Origin: Haematococcus lacustris | Lineage: Eukaryota; Chlorophyta; Chlorophyceae; Chlamydomonadales; Haematococcaceae | Length of the DNA: 64,000 nucleotides | Assembly (NCBI GenBank): GCA_030144725.1 | Contig: JASKMD010000008.1 | Location: forward strand, 18,490,696-18,554,695 | Direction: 5' to 3' | In this document: positions 1 through 11,000 of the stretch, in pieces | Numbering within the stretch: the stretch's first letter is position 1 | Layout of the letters: every line of letters starts with the position of its first letter | Notes under the pieces: generated by a model | Told to the model about the DNA's origin: nothing | Database searches by the model: none | The model's input: the letters and a program-made list of their open reading frames with translations, nothing else | Position numbers and translations under genes: made by a program

Positions 1-1
1 G

Positions 2-94
2 AAGTTTGGACTTCTGGAGCCTGAACTTCAGCTTTTAGTGCGACATCCGGCGGACAAGGCTGGAATTGCTCTCGTCAACGAGGAGAAGAGATAA
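2..94 (+). CDS. possible C-terminal end of a host gene, truncated by the window edge
   Basis: Thirty codons are open from the first bases to a TAA at 92-94. The composition is protein-like (leucine-rich, then charged, ending in NEEKR) and unlike the repeats that follow. No family is recognised and nothing upstream is visible, so this is only a candidate terminal exon. A TGTAA motif lies further downstream near 445, but repeats intervene. Confidence 0.3.
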   Translation, partial: KFGLLEPELQLLVRHPADKAGIALVNEEKR

Positions 95-225
95 GGCCAG
101 CTGCCAAGTGCACTAGTCTTTGCTCCTCTCATGCCTCTTTGTTTGCCTTGGGTGCTAGCTGTGGTCTGTGGCTACAGCTAGGGCAGCTTGATGGGGACAT
201 GTCCAGCCTGTGTCCAACGTTTGGA

Positions 226-292
226 GGTGGGAGCAGGCCGCGCCACAGGCGGAAGCTCCTCCCTTAATGCACGCCGGTTTGTACCGGAGTAG

Positions 293-320
<28 letters not shown>
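226..320 (+). mobile_element. short copy of the LINE 3' tail ending in a T28 tract
   Basis: The stretch from GGTGGGAGCAGGCCGCGCC through CTCCTCCCTTAATGCACGCC to ACCGGAGTAG matches the 3' untranslated tail of the 13-kb LINE at 17943-18012 with a few substitutions. It then runs into 28 consecutive T (293-320), where the LINE has (CTT)n. It is either a heavily 5'-truncated LINE copy or a short SINE-like passenger using the same 3' end. I did not find a convincing target duplication. Confidence 0.6.
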
Positions 321-323
<3 letters not shown>

Positions 324-354
324 GATGCGTCTCCAGGACCTAGCTGTGTGTTGT

Positions 355-975
355 TGTCCATACAAGGGGCATAACGCGCACCACACCCCATGTGGCTGGA
401 TCACTGCCAGGCCTGCACTTGCTAGGCATGACCGTGAGGCTTACATGTAAAGGGGGTATGTAGCAGGTGGCTACCACCTTTGCAGCATCAGCGCATCACC
501 ACGTGGTGGTTTTACCCATACAAGGGACTTGTGGCGCACCACACCCAAGCATATGGCTGGATGTCGTGAGCCTCCACTATAGGTACCATCCGTAGTCAGG
601 CTAGCTGTGACACATTGGGTGTGGATCACTGTCAGGCCTGCACTTGCTGAGCATGGCCGTGATGCATACATGCAAGGGGGGTATGTAGCAGGTGGCTACC
701 ACGTTTGCATCATTAGCGCATCACCGCGTGGTGGTGTTGTCCATACAAGGGGCATGTGGCTCACCACACCCTAGCATGTGGCTGGATCTGGTGAGCCTCC
801 ACTATAGGTACCATCCGTAATCCAGCTAGCTATGACACATTGGGTGTGGATCACTGCCAGGCTTGCACTTGCTAAGCATGACCGTAATGCATACATGCAA
901 AGGGGGTATGTAGCAGGTGGCTACCACGCATGCAGCCATCACCAAGTGGTGGTGTTGTCCATACAAGGGGCGTGG
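355..975. repeat. tandem repeat, unit about 225 bp, about 2.7 copies
   Basis: The landmark GGATCACTG(C/T)CAGG recurs at about 398, 623 and 848, a period of 225 bp. Each unit also contains a conserved GGTATGTAGCAGGTGGCTACCAC segment and a CCATACAAGGG segment. Units differ by scattered substitutions and small indels. No convincing coding frame runs through it. Confidence 0.75.
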
Positions 976-1013
976 GTATTATGTATGACAAGAATACACG
1001 GCTAATGACCACG

Positions 1014-1475
1014 ACCGTTTTCTTCATTACATCTTGACCATTCACAGCTTACAAATCACGTTGTGTGGCATGGAACTGAACGGAAGCTCAGGATGCCTAC
1101 TGCAGCTGTCCATGCACTGCTCATGCACAACAGCCTGCTGCTCTTGCTGCTGTTCATGCACCGCAACACACCTACAACCTGCTGCTGCTGCTGCTCATGC
1201 ACTGCACCACATGCACTGCAACACATCTAATGCAGCTTGCACTGCCACACACCTACAAAAGAATAAGAAGAAAACTACTCCGGTATTCACCGGCGTGTAA
1301 TAAGGGAGGAGCTACCGCCTGGGGCGCGGCCTGCTCCCACCAGTGCCACACACCTACAGCCTGCTGTTGCTGCCCATACACTACTGCTGCACACCGTTTT
1401 CTTCGTTACATCTTGACCATTCACAGCTTACACGTTGTGTGGCATGGAACTGAACGGAAGCTTAGGACAGCCTTT
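1014..1475. repeat. direct repeat pair of about 75 bp flanking a CTG/TGC-rich stretch
   Basis: A block beginning CCGTTTTCTTC(A/G)TTACATC and ending near GAACGGAAGCT occurs at 1014-1095 and again at 1391-1472. The DNA between and after them (to about 1730) is rich in CTGCTG and CATGCACTGC tracts. Several open frames cover it, but they read as cysteine/leucine/histidine low complexity and I do not call them genes. Confidence 0.6.
1243..1358 (-). mobile_element. 86-bp LINE-tail insertion with 15-bp target-site duplication
   Basis: In reverse orientation, 1343-1258 reproduces the LINE 3' tail from GGTGGGAGCAGGCC to a TTC-rich end. It is flanked by perfect 15-bp direct repeats TGCCACACACCTACA at 1243-1257 and 1344-1358. 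Those repeats show a genuine insertion event of only 86 bp, mobilised in trans or as an extremely short 5'-truncated copy. Confidence 0.8.
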
Positions 1476-1729
1476 TGACAGCTCATGATCTGCAGCACAC
1501 CTGCAGCCGGCTGCTACCTACACAGCCGCACACCTCCAGCTTTCTGCTGCTGCTGCTGCCCATACACTCCGCTGCTGCCCATGCACTGCTGCTCATGCAT
1601 TACAGCCTGCTGCTGCAGCTGTTCATGCACTGCAGCACATGCACTGCTGCCTGCTGCTGCTGCTCATGCACTGCAGCACACCTGCAGCCTGTTGCTACCT
1701 GCAGCCTGCACTGTCACACACCTACAGGC

Positions 1730-2010
1730 AGGGCAGGGCAGAGCAGGGCAAGGAGGGGCAACGCAAGGCTAGGAGGGGGTGGGGCAGGGCTGGGATGGGG
1801 TGGGGGAAGGCTGGGAGGGGGTGGGGCAGGGCTGGGAGGGGGTGGGGCAGGGCTGGGCAGGGAGGGGAAGGGCACCGCAAGGCTGGGAGGGGGTGGGGCA
1901 GGGCTGGAAGGGGGTGGGGCAGGGCTGGGAGGGGGTGGGGTGGGGCAGGCTGGGAGGAGGTGGGGTGGGGTAGGCTGGGAGGGGGTGGGGCAGGGCTGGG
2001 CTGGGTTGGG
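1730..2010. repeat. G-rich minisatellite, unit about 21 bp
   Basis: About a dozen imperfect units of the form GCTGGGAGGGGGTGGGGCAGG run across this stretch. The + strand is extremely G-rich with repeated runs of 3-5 G, so G-quadruplex formation is likely. Open frames through it are by-products of the repeat. Confidence 0.8.
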
Positions 2011-2085
2011 GCACGTACCCTGCTGCACCCTCTACCCTAAGCTGACAACCTGCTGTTGCACCTTCCCAATACACTCCCTATATCT

Positions 2086-2385
2086 GCTGCTCGCTGACCC
2101 AGAGGCTGCGTGCCGGTGGGTGCACCAGCAGCTGCTGCTAGTTAACCCAGAGGCTGCCTGCCGGTGGCTGCCCCTGCAGCTGCTGCCCATGGTCCCAGGC
2201 GTTGCGTGCCTGTGGGTGCACCAGCAACTGCTGCTTGCTGATCCTGAGGCTGCGTGCCGGTGGGTGCACCAGCAATTGCTGCTTGCTGACCCGGAGGCTG
2301 CGTGCCGGTGGGTGTGTCAACACCTCCTGCTTGCTGACCCAGAGGCTGTGTGCCGGTGGGTGCAGCAGCACCTGCTACTTGCTGA
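2086..2385. repeat. 48-bp minisatellite, about 6 units
   Basis: Units centred on GCTGACCCAGAGGCTGCGTG recur every 48 bp. Because 48 is divisible by three, the + strand reads a 16-residue periodic peptide (LLLADPEAACRWVHQQ and variants) inside a long open frame at 1475-2755. There is no independent sign that it is translated. Confidence 0.7.
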
Positions 2386-2786
2386 CCCTTTGGACGAAGC
2401 TACGCATTCTTTCTTCAGCTCCTCCAGACGCTTCTCGCCAATGTTGCTCTTGCCAGCCATCGCCACCTACACATTCACCAGCAAGCTCATGTTGTTGCTC
2501 TTGCCTCCCCAAACACTACTCCCTTGCCTCTGCTGGCGCTCATGTTGTCGCGTTTGTTGCTGCTCCTCCTGCTGTTCCCGTAGCTCCTCCTGTTCCTGCT
2601 CTGGCTGGTGCTCCTTTTACTTCTGCTTTGTAGCACGCTGCGTTGTGGTGTGCGCGCGTGGTGGAGACTGGTCACGACATTATCGGCCTGTCCTGGGAGC
2701 TGGAGTATGGAATCCGGGGCGCACTGGTGCAACGCGAACAACGGGCCTACCCTGAACACGGTCCTGAACACGGCCCCAGACAGCGT
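2386..2786. other. no recognised gene between the minisatellite and the gypsy insertion
   Basis: This stretch holds CTC/CTG-rich DNA and a short + frame (about 2643-2790) with a protein-like string around VVETGHDIIGLSWELEYG. It could be a fragment of a host exon or of another element. The gypsy element inserts immediately after it, and I see no continuation of that frame beyond the 3' LTR. Confidence 0.4.
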
Positions 2787-2791
2787 GCAAG

Positions 2792-2984
2792 TGTAACGTG
2801 GGAATGCGCCAGGCTATTATGCCAATAAGGCCGCCCGTTCGTATACCCTCTAATAACCAGTGTGTGGTAGGAAGTGTGGTGACCGGTGTCAAAAGCCGGG
2901 TTCGACTCCCGGAGACCTCTCCGTTGACTACGCCCTGAGGTCTTGAGCCACACAACCTATTATTCGCTGGTTTAACACGTAACA
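2792..2984 (+). repeat. 5' LTR of the gypsy element
   Basis: TG...CA-bounded 193-bp terminal repeat matching the 3' copy except for one base. It contains a perfect tRNA T-arm-like hairpin: stem CCGGG/CCCGG closing the 7-base loop TTCGACT, which includes the pol III B-box form GGTTCGACTCC at 2899-2909. Confidence 0.95.
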
Positions 2985-3283
2985 ATGCTTTCCGACCGAG
3001 GCTGACGCCTCCGGGTCACAAAAATCGATTTCGAGGCGTTCGTCGTAGAAACCGCTTGCTCGGAATACCCCGAGTTTTTCAGCCGTGTGGAGCAGCATAA
3101 TTGGCTCGCAAACTGCCGCGGTAAACTCAGTTTTCCGTGGGAGCCGCACCAAGAGCTATTCTCCAGCAATATCGCGACCAACTGTGGGATTGGTGGAAAC
3201 GCAAGCATCAAATGGGTAAGTGAGCGCTTCAATAGCCGTTCGTCTGCCGTTCACAGCCGTTCGTCAGCCCTTTGCTAGTCGAC

Positions 3284-4914
3284 ATGTCCAACTTGCTACT
3301 TACAGCCGCTGAGGTGCGTTCAATGAGCGGTGCACTGAGTTGCTTGACGCGTGCACAACACCAACAGCTGTTGACATGTCGCACAAAGAAGGAATTCCGT
3401 GACATGTTGTGCTTCTTGTATGGTGATGCTTTGCTTCCAGAAATCGATACAGAGGCCCGGAATCAGCTTGTTCATTCGGCCGCAAACCAGCAGCAGGTAC
3501 AACAGGTGCAACAGAGGTTAGCAAACCTGAGCACTGTACCACAGCAAAATGTTGCTGCCCATGGCGCGCAAGCGGCTGAGCAGCAGAATTTCGCGGCCTT
3601 AGGCGCGGGGCAGCAGAATGTAGCAGCCCAACAACCCAGTAACGCGGCCATAGGCGCGGGACAGCAAAATGCTGCCAGCAGCGTTCCGCTGTTTAGCTTC
3701 ACGCCCATTGCAGGTATGCCAATTTCGCAAATGGGTGTGCAATGCGAAGCAGCACCCGCAATTGATAACACCTTTCACTTGTCGACCGCAGTGCCGACCG
3801 CGGTGCCCAGTGCACCCCAGCCCCAACCACATGCCCAACCTCAGCCTCAGCCTGTACAGCAGTTGGCCCAAGAGGTCGCCGCTGCAGCGACAGTGGTCGC
3901 AGCGGCCGGGCCAGGAGAGGCCAAAACAGCGGCAATTAATGCCTTCACAACCTCAGCCCAACAGCTGCTGAATGCAGCTGGGCGCCTGCACGCTGTAGAG
4001 CCGGTGAGCCGTGCAGAATCTGCAGCCTTGCATGTAGAGCCCACCCAAGTGGCCAGAAGCAATGTAAGAGTTACGCTCCCTGTGATTAAGAAATGGAGCA
4101 GCAAAGACTTGCTAGAGGGCAGGGACTTTGACATGTTTGTCACTGACATACGGCGTTATGCGTCTGCTTTGAACCAGGAGCTCACTGAGACTCTCATGCT
4201 CCACACAACAGATGACCTGCGCAAGGTGGTTGGTGTCAAGGTGAGCCAAGCCCACAGCCAGGGCAAGGCTATGACAGCTGACGAAGTGATCACTTACATG
4301 AAAGAGCTAATAGGGTACCACCTGCATGACACCAAGCACATTGCCATGAATCGGCTTGTGCAAGGCCTTGTGAAGCAGCAACCAGGCCAAGCCGTGCTAG
4401 AGTACGCAGTAGCGTTCAGGTTGGAGGCCCTCAAGGCTGCTGAAGTGCCGCAGCCCATCCTCTGTGACATGTTTGTCAGAGGTCTCACACCCGACCTGCG
4501 TCAGAAGTGCGCACGAGATAGTGACGGTCTAGTATGGACTGATCTGAATGCATGCATCCAGTATGCTGCAGGCAAAGAGGCAGGCATGGCCAGCACCACC
4601 AAACCTGTTGTGGCAGTAGCACCAGATGCACAGCACAATGCTGTAGCTGCTTTGCCCAAGTGGAACAGGGGTGATCGGTCTAGTGGCCGTGGTGGTTTCT
4701 CTCAAAGAGCCGTTGCTGCTCGCAATGCGCAGGGCATGTCAGTGTCGGATGATGGCCGCTACCTCCAGAATGTGGATGGCAGCTGGCGTGAAGTGGGTGG
4801 TCAGCCTGCGCAGCAGCGCTATGTCCCAGCGGCTCAGCCCTCCCACCCTTCAACCCACCCTCCAACCCACCCTTCCAGCGCAGCTGTGCCACAGCATGAG
4901 TCAGCGCCGCACCA
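3284..4914 (+). CDS. gag: gag of the gypsy element, 5' part, interrupted by the LINE
   Basis: The first ATG of the frame is at 3284; a TTG four codons upstream is in frame but is a less likely start. The N-terminal half is rich in Gln/Ala/Pro (about residues 60-240). A retrotransposon Gag capsid-like region follows, roughly 285-450, with FDMFVTDIRRYASAL and later LPKWNRGDRS. The frame is cut at 4914 where the LINE begins and hits a stop at 4925-4927 inside LINE DNA. The original reading continues beyond the LINE at 18041 in a compatible frame, giving a pre-insertion gag of 637 codons. Confidence 0.85.
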
Positions 4915-5013
4915 ATTTTCGGTTTGAATTTTCGACGCGAAGTCCTGGAGCATCTACGCTACTTCTAAACGACCTGTTAGCAGGGCGATAAGGAGCAAGC
5001 TGAGAGCTTCCAA

Positions 5014-8000
5014 ATGAGCCTCGAATCATCAACGCCGAGTTGTAACCTCCGTGGACAGACAGCGGCGATGGCAGTCGACACGCCTGCAGGTAGATGCAGG
5101 CGATGGCTGATTGTCATATGCGTTGTTCTGTGCCTGTTCTGCGCTGGGCGGCGCCGAGTTGCGATGGGGACATGGTCCTTTGAGACCCCCCCGCAGCTTG
5201 AGCACCGCCCAGAAGGCTTACCAAGCCGCGCAAACATGGCGTTGGCTATATGCCAACCTGCGGCCCTGAGCCATTATTCCAACAATCTGCCACAAACAAG
5301 CCCCGTCTTGCGACGCGGTGCCCTGACCACAGGCGGGAAGCCGCCAGAACTAGAAGGCTTCGGTCTAACCAAAGACTCACGACTTGACTCGGCCCTTACG
5401 GGCTACGCCCTCGGTAGCTTGCTGCTGCCAAAGAACCAACCCATGTCTGCGACTATCCGAGCTCTCTACACCCTCCCCTGCGGCAAACCAAGACCTGCTG
5501 CACCTCTTCCGCGTGGGCCGCGCACAGCCGACCCAAGTCTGAACAGCGTGTCAGAAGAGCAGGCAAACATCATCATCGCCAGCATTGCCAACGCTGGACC
5601 CGAGGGGGCCATCTTCTCCACCTTTACGCCCGCTTTCCGGACTGGCACAGCCGTGACCATCAGGGACATCTACCTTACCGAAGATAACAAAATCAGTAAG
5701 AAAACAGTGAATGTTGCTGGGCACACACCTAGCCACGTGCACAACACATTAGCACAACACAACATGCGACTGCCCGTGCATATTTTGTACCAAGACGGGC
5801 ACCTGCCCACTCATACCCATAACAAGGAGCATGATGCATGCCTGCGCACTGCAGAAGTTATGAAGGAGCTCAAGATTTTTATCAGGAACACCCTTCAGAT
5901 CAAGAAGGCCACGATCAGCGCGGCTGAGCGCCACGGAGACCTAGCCAGCTTCGACGTGGCGGTTACCATCAGCTCTGAGGAGGCTCACAGCAGCCTGGCA
6001 TTCATCGGCCTGGTAGGGGCTGTCATCGCCTCCAAAGGGCCCCTATCCTCCATGCCGTGCGTACAGGGGCCCTCACAAGGCCGCCCAGCTAGTGTGGTTA
6101 CCGCTAGGCCCCTGCTGACCTTTGCCATACCCCCCTGCCACCCTGTCAAGATGTCCGTGCGCTACCATTGCCGCATGATTGATGGATCGCCTGCAGCCAA
6201 GGCAGCCAGCTCCATCAGCACCAGGGGCAGCAGGGCCTCATGCCTCCGGGGGGAACTTCAGTATGTTATCAACAAGGCCATAGAGGTCACCACAGGGCAG
6301 GAGCACACGCGTAACACCGCCTTCCTGCTGTGCAACAGCATCGTCTCCATCAGGGATGTAGACGCATACATGGAGGTCGGTTTTGCGGAGGCCGCTATCA
6401 GCTCAGCCGTTGAACAGCTGGAGCGCATCACGATTGATGCAACAGACTCTCTTAGCTTCACCCTAGCTACGGCCAGCAGCAGCCAGGCCACAGGCTTGCT
6501 CACCCGGGACGGGGTGAGCCTGAGCGTGTCATGGGCTGCCACGCAGCCCAAGTCCCTAGCAACCAGCATCCAGAAGCTGGCCATTGCCTACCACAGCCAG
6601 TGGGGCCAGGACCTACAGCTTACAGCCCTAGGGGGAGGGACCCCAGCCAATGCAGCATCTGTAACAGCTGAGGGGGTGCCGGATGTGCAACGCTATGTGG
6701 GTATCGCCACTGGGAACAAGATACGCGCCCTGGCAGGCGTTCAGCTGCCACAGGCTAGCGGAGGGGCCAGACAGTTCCTCATCCTGGTGCCTGGCAGCCT
6801 GGCTCAGCAGGCAGCCCTAACCTTCGTCATGGCCAATGCAGGCAGCAACAACAGCCCCGTCACGGACTCCTCTGGCCTGCCCATGACTGTGGATGGGCAC
6901 GCGGGCAGCCACATGGGGCCAGGCAAAGCAGTGGGCTCCCCCACCACTGCCGCCCACCTGATCTACCAGCAGCTGAGCACCGCTGCCAGTGTCGCCATGG
7001 CAGCAGCCCACCGGATTGTGGGCACGGAGGCTGCCCCCAGGATTATGAGCATCATGAAGACCCTGTCACCCCTCGCTGCCCATCACCTGCAAGTGGGCAA
7101 GGCTGCACACGCCACACAAGAGGAGGCAGCACCCACCCCCCTGCAGAAGGTGTTGGACACCACCCCCCCCCTTATTACAGCCATGCTCAGCTACTACAGC
7201 CAGCCTGGCGGCAGGGAGGCCACCAGGGCCACCATCAAGGCGCACCTGGACACCATGGACGCCCACATTGCTGAGGGGACTGTCCTTGCCTCCGCCACGC
7301 TACCTCCCCCCGGCAAGGGTAACCTCCCACCGTCACGAGAGGCAGCAAAGGAGGAGCCCAGCACTACAGCCCGTGGCTCCCTGGCAGAGGAGGCGTCATC
7401 CGCTGGAGCCGCCATGGACCCCCCCCCCACCACGGTGAGTCACTGCCAACCCCGACATAGACCCACAGCCACCCCTGTCAACACACACCGCAAGAGACCG
7501 CACAACACACGCACCACATTCATCACCACCCTCAACCCCACAGATCAGCCATCAAGAAGAGCCACAGTGGCTGCAACATATGCTACCATGTCCCCTACCT
7601 GCAGCCCCCGGATGCACGTCGCCGTAAACGCCACGCTGGAGCATGGGGAGCTGGCAGCCTGTCCGCACGCCTGGCATCCAGCCTGGCAGCTGAGGCCGCC
7701 CACATTAGCGGATCGGGACCTTGAGGTGAGATACGCTGGGCTGCACAGCCCACATGCATACTACTCACCACATGGACAACAGGCCTGCCAACTAGATGTT
7801 GCCCAACATGAGCAGCAACGGGTCACCCCCAAACCACACAACATTCCACCCACACCTGCCCCCATAACTGCTGCCCCACCCGACACGACACCTCCCACCC
7901 CACCAGCCGCCCCATCTCACACCCCACATGTTGCCTCACCGGCTGCCCCATCGGCTGCCCCATCGACTGCCCCACCTACTGCCCTACATGCAGCTATACC

Positions 8001-11000
8001 TACTGCCCTACTGCCCTACATGCACCTACTGCCCTACATGCACCTACATGCACCTACTGCCCTACATGCACCTACATGCTGCCCCACCTACTGCCCTACA
8101 TGCAGCTATACCTACTGCCCTACTGCCCTACATGCACCTACTGCCCTACATGCACCTACTGCCCTACATGCAGCTATACTCCTCGCCCCACCTGCCGCCT
8201 CACCGGTTCCTAACCTCACCATGTCACCCTGCTGCAGGCCTGATGCGCCTCACCGGGTCGGGGCACAAACATTGGAGGTGCCTCGTGAGCTGCCAGCAAG
8301 ATACTGGAACGCAGCCACGACATGGAAACATGTGGAACCAGACCAGGCATGCCCCTTAGGAACAGGTCCAGGATGCCACGGTACAACCGATGCAGGGGTG
8401 CCTCAGCATTGTGTAAGGACAACTTGGGCAGCACACTCGCTACCCACCCATCCTCACACAGTCTCATCAGATGGATTAACGAGGCTATGTCATGAGTGGC
8501 TCACATCCCCACACATCCCAGCATCCCACTATGGCGCTAGGTCACAGGCCTGTGTGGTTAGCAAGACACCATGTAAGCATTCAACTCGTGTAACCCATGT
8601 AAACAGCTTAACCGTGACCACCCAACAACAACACCGTAACGAGAACATCAGACCTGCTCATCAGTGCGGGCCCACGCACACGGGCAGAATCATTTACCGA
8701 CAGAACAGCCTAGTATCCCAACTGCTACTCTCTGTGATAATTACCTACATCCTCAACACCAGCTTCCAACAACGACACATACCCACAACTAGAGAATCCA
8801 AACAATGCCTAAGGCGGCACAGAAGACGATTGGGCTCATGTAGAGCCATAGTACGAACAATCGGATACAATCTCATGACAGGCATAGATGGCACCCTAAC
8901 CGCCTCTAGCTCTCTATGCAAGCTTGCCAACAGATTCCACCTTTCCATGCACGGAGCTAAAAACGGCAGACCATACACAGTCTATCAATTTAATAGCACC
9001 CTGCAAGTCTATTGTTGTTATCAAACAACAACAAGCGACAAGAACTGGACCACATACACCTTCAACCCCATAGCTGTCGCAAGAGCTGTCTACGTGGCCT
9101 GGCTGTTACTAGCCGCTGGGGATGTTGAAGCTAATCCAGGCCCAACCATCAAGCACTTTAAGCAAGACAAAGATAGCTCGGAATGCCAGATCTACTCCCT
9201 GAACAATGCTGCGGGACATGAATGGGTCACCACGCATGACATAGACAATTTTTACGAGACCAGGCTCCCTCAACTTACTGACCACCTTGAGCGCGGCGCA
9301 TGGCTGATGGCACGAGGCGTTGATGGCTATTCCGACGAAGTCATTGAAATGTACCTACGTACCCATTACGGACTTACAGTACAAAGCATTGCCCAACTCA
9401 ACCAACCCAGTGATTGGTCCGCTGATAATCTAGGGCACCTAGCTGGCCAGTACGGCACACACACGTTTTTGTGCAAAAAGCCAGGCCACAGCATGGCCAT
9501 GAAGTGCATGAACGGCACATGGAACTTGCTGGACTCCATGAAAACGATACCTACACCTCTCTCGCACATCCCTGCTGCAACCAAGCGGACTATGCACCAA
9601 CTCTTTATCATCACGCCCAATACCCGCTCACGGGAGCAGATACGCCGATGCGAGGAAAAGGGCATCCATCACATCATCAGCCATGTGGAGCAGACAGGCG
9701 ATCATGACTCCAACCCAATAGCATCCGCCCCCGCGTACACCCCGACCCACCACCCCACTCGTATGTACATGGAAGGGCAATACGAAGAGTGTTGCCTAGT
9801 ACATGCATTGAACATGGCCATGGGAAAGAAATACATAGACTACCACGCTGTCATTGACCACTGCAAGCAGTTAAAAGAGCACCTGCAACACCTTGCACAA
9901 AAAGCACGAGAAGAAGGATATGCTATCCGAACCCTCACAACCGACCACATCTATAGCGAGAAAGGCAAGTTTTCCACCGACACACTGAACCACTACCTGT
10001 ACCGCAAACACCATGAGGTACGCACATACTTGCACCCAGCAACAACCTACCTACCAACCCACAGTATCACACCAGAAACAATCACCTCAACCATCGCAAG
10101 CACCGGCGCGACAAACACGGATGCTGTCCTCTTACTATCACACCACCATGCAACTGTCATCAAACATACGCAACATGGTTGGTACCAGCTGGACTCACTC
10201 AACCGGGGGCCAAAGCCACTTTCCACACCTAACGACTGGAGGCGCCTCCAAGGGAACCTGCTCGCCATTTGCACAGGCAACGTGAAACACACAAGATTCA
10301 TTAGAAGGGAGATCTGGATAGCGGACCCGCTGGAGGCCACCACCACATCAGCGCTAGCAGCACACTTCCAAGACCACACCGACCCAATAGACCTGACCAA
10401 AGACAACACAACGGCAAGGGAGACCACCGCCCCCCTGCACGTGACCACCAATAACGCTGAAAACAACTACACACTAAACAACAAGCGCATACCTACGAAA
10501 GACACCACCCCACTACGTGAAGAACCTGCCCCGGCACGACAGCGCCAGGACACTCCCGAGGTCACCCTCCGCCCGCCGATACCTCAGGGCCAGCCACGTA
10601 TCAATCGATCCACCACGCCTCTCGATAATACCACACGCCCATCCACTAAGCGGTCACGAGCCACCAAGGCACACTGCAAGGACACGCACACACAAACCCT
10701 CATGTCCCAATACCTCCCCAAACCCACTACGGGGATCCACACCACAGAAACAAATCCAATCATAGACGAGACACCGCTAACCACGCCAGAGAGTGACCCA
10801 AGAATGAGCCAACACCACAGACCCCCAACCGGACTGCCCCAAGCAACCCTCAACAGGCAACACATCACCCTCACAACCTTCAATGTCAGAGGCCTACACA
10901 GATCTAGAAACGAAGTCCTTAACCTGGTGCACAAACAAAGTCCGGACATCTTAATCCTCACAGAAACTATGACCCAACCCAAGAGCAACAACTCTAGCTC

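Noticed and set aside
1475..2755. A 426-codon open frame with 16-residue repeats
   Set aside because: It runs through two minisatellites and CTG-rich DNA. The openness follows from the repeat unit lengths, and no domain or conserved start is visible.
2643..2828. A small + frame with protein-like sequence just before the gypsy insertion
   Set aside because: It runs into the LTR and has no counterpart after the element, so I could not support it as a gene.
2792..2984. A complete tRNA gene in the LTR
   Set aside because: Only the T-arm is convincing. The bases that should pair as an acceptor stem and a D-arm are not found at the right distances.
7433..8232. An intron-like stretch in the LINE (GTGAGT at 7433, CTGCAG near 8229)
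   Set aside because: The frame is open throughout, and a sense-strand intron would be lost on retrotransposition. The splice-like strings fit chance in C/A-rich DNA.
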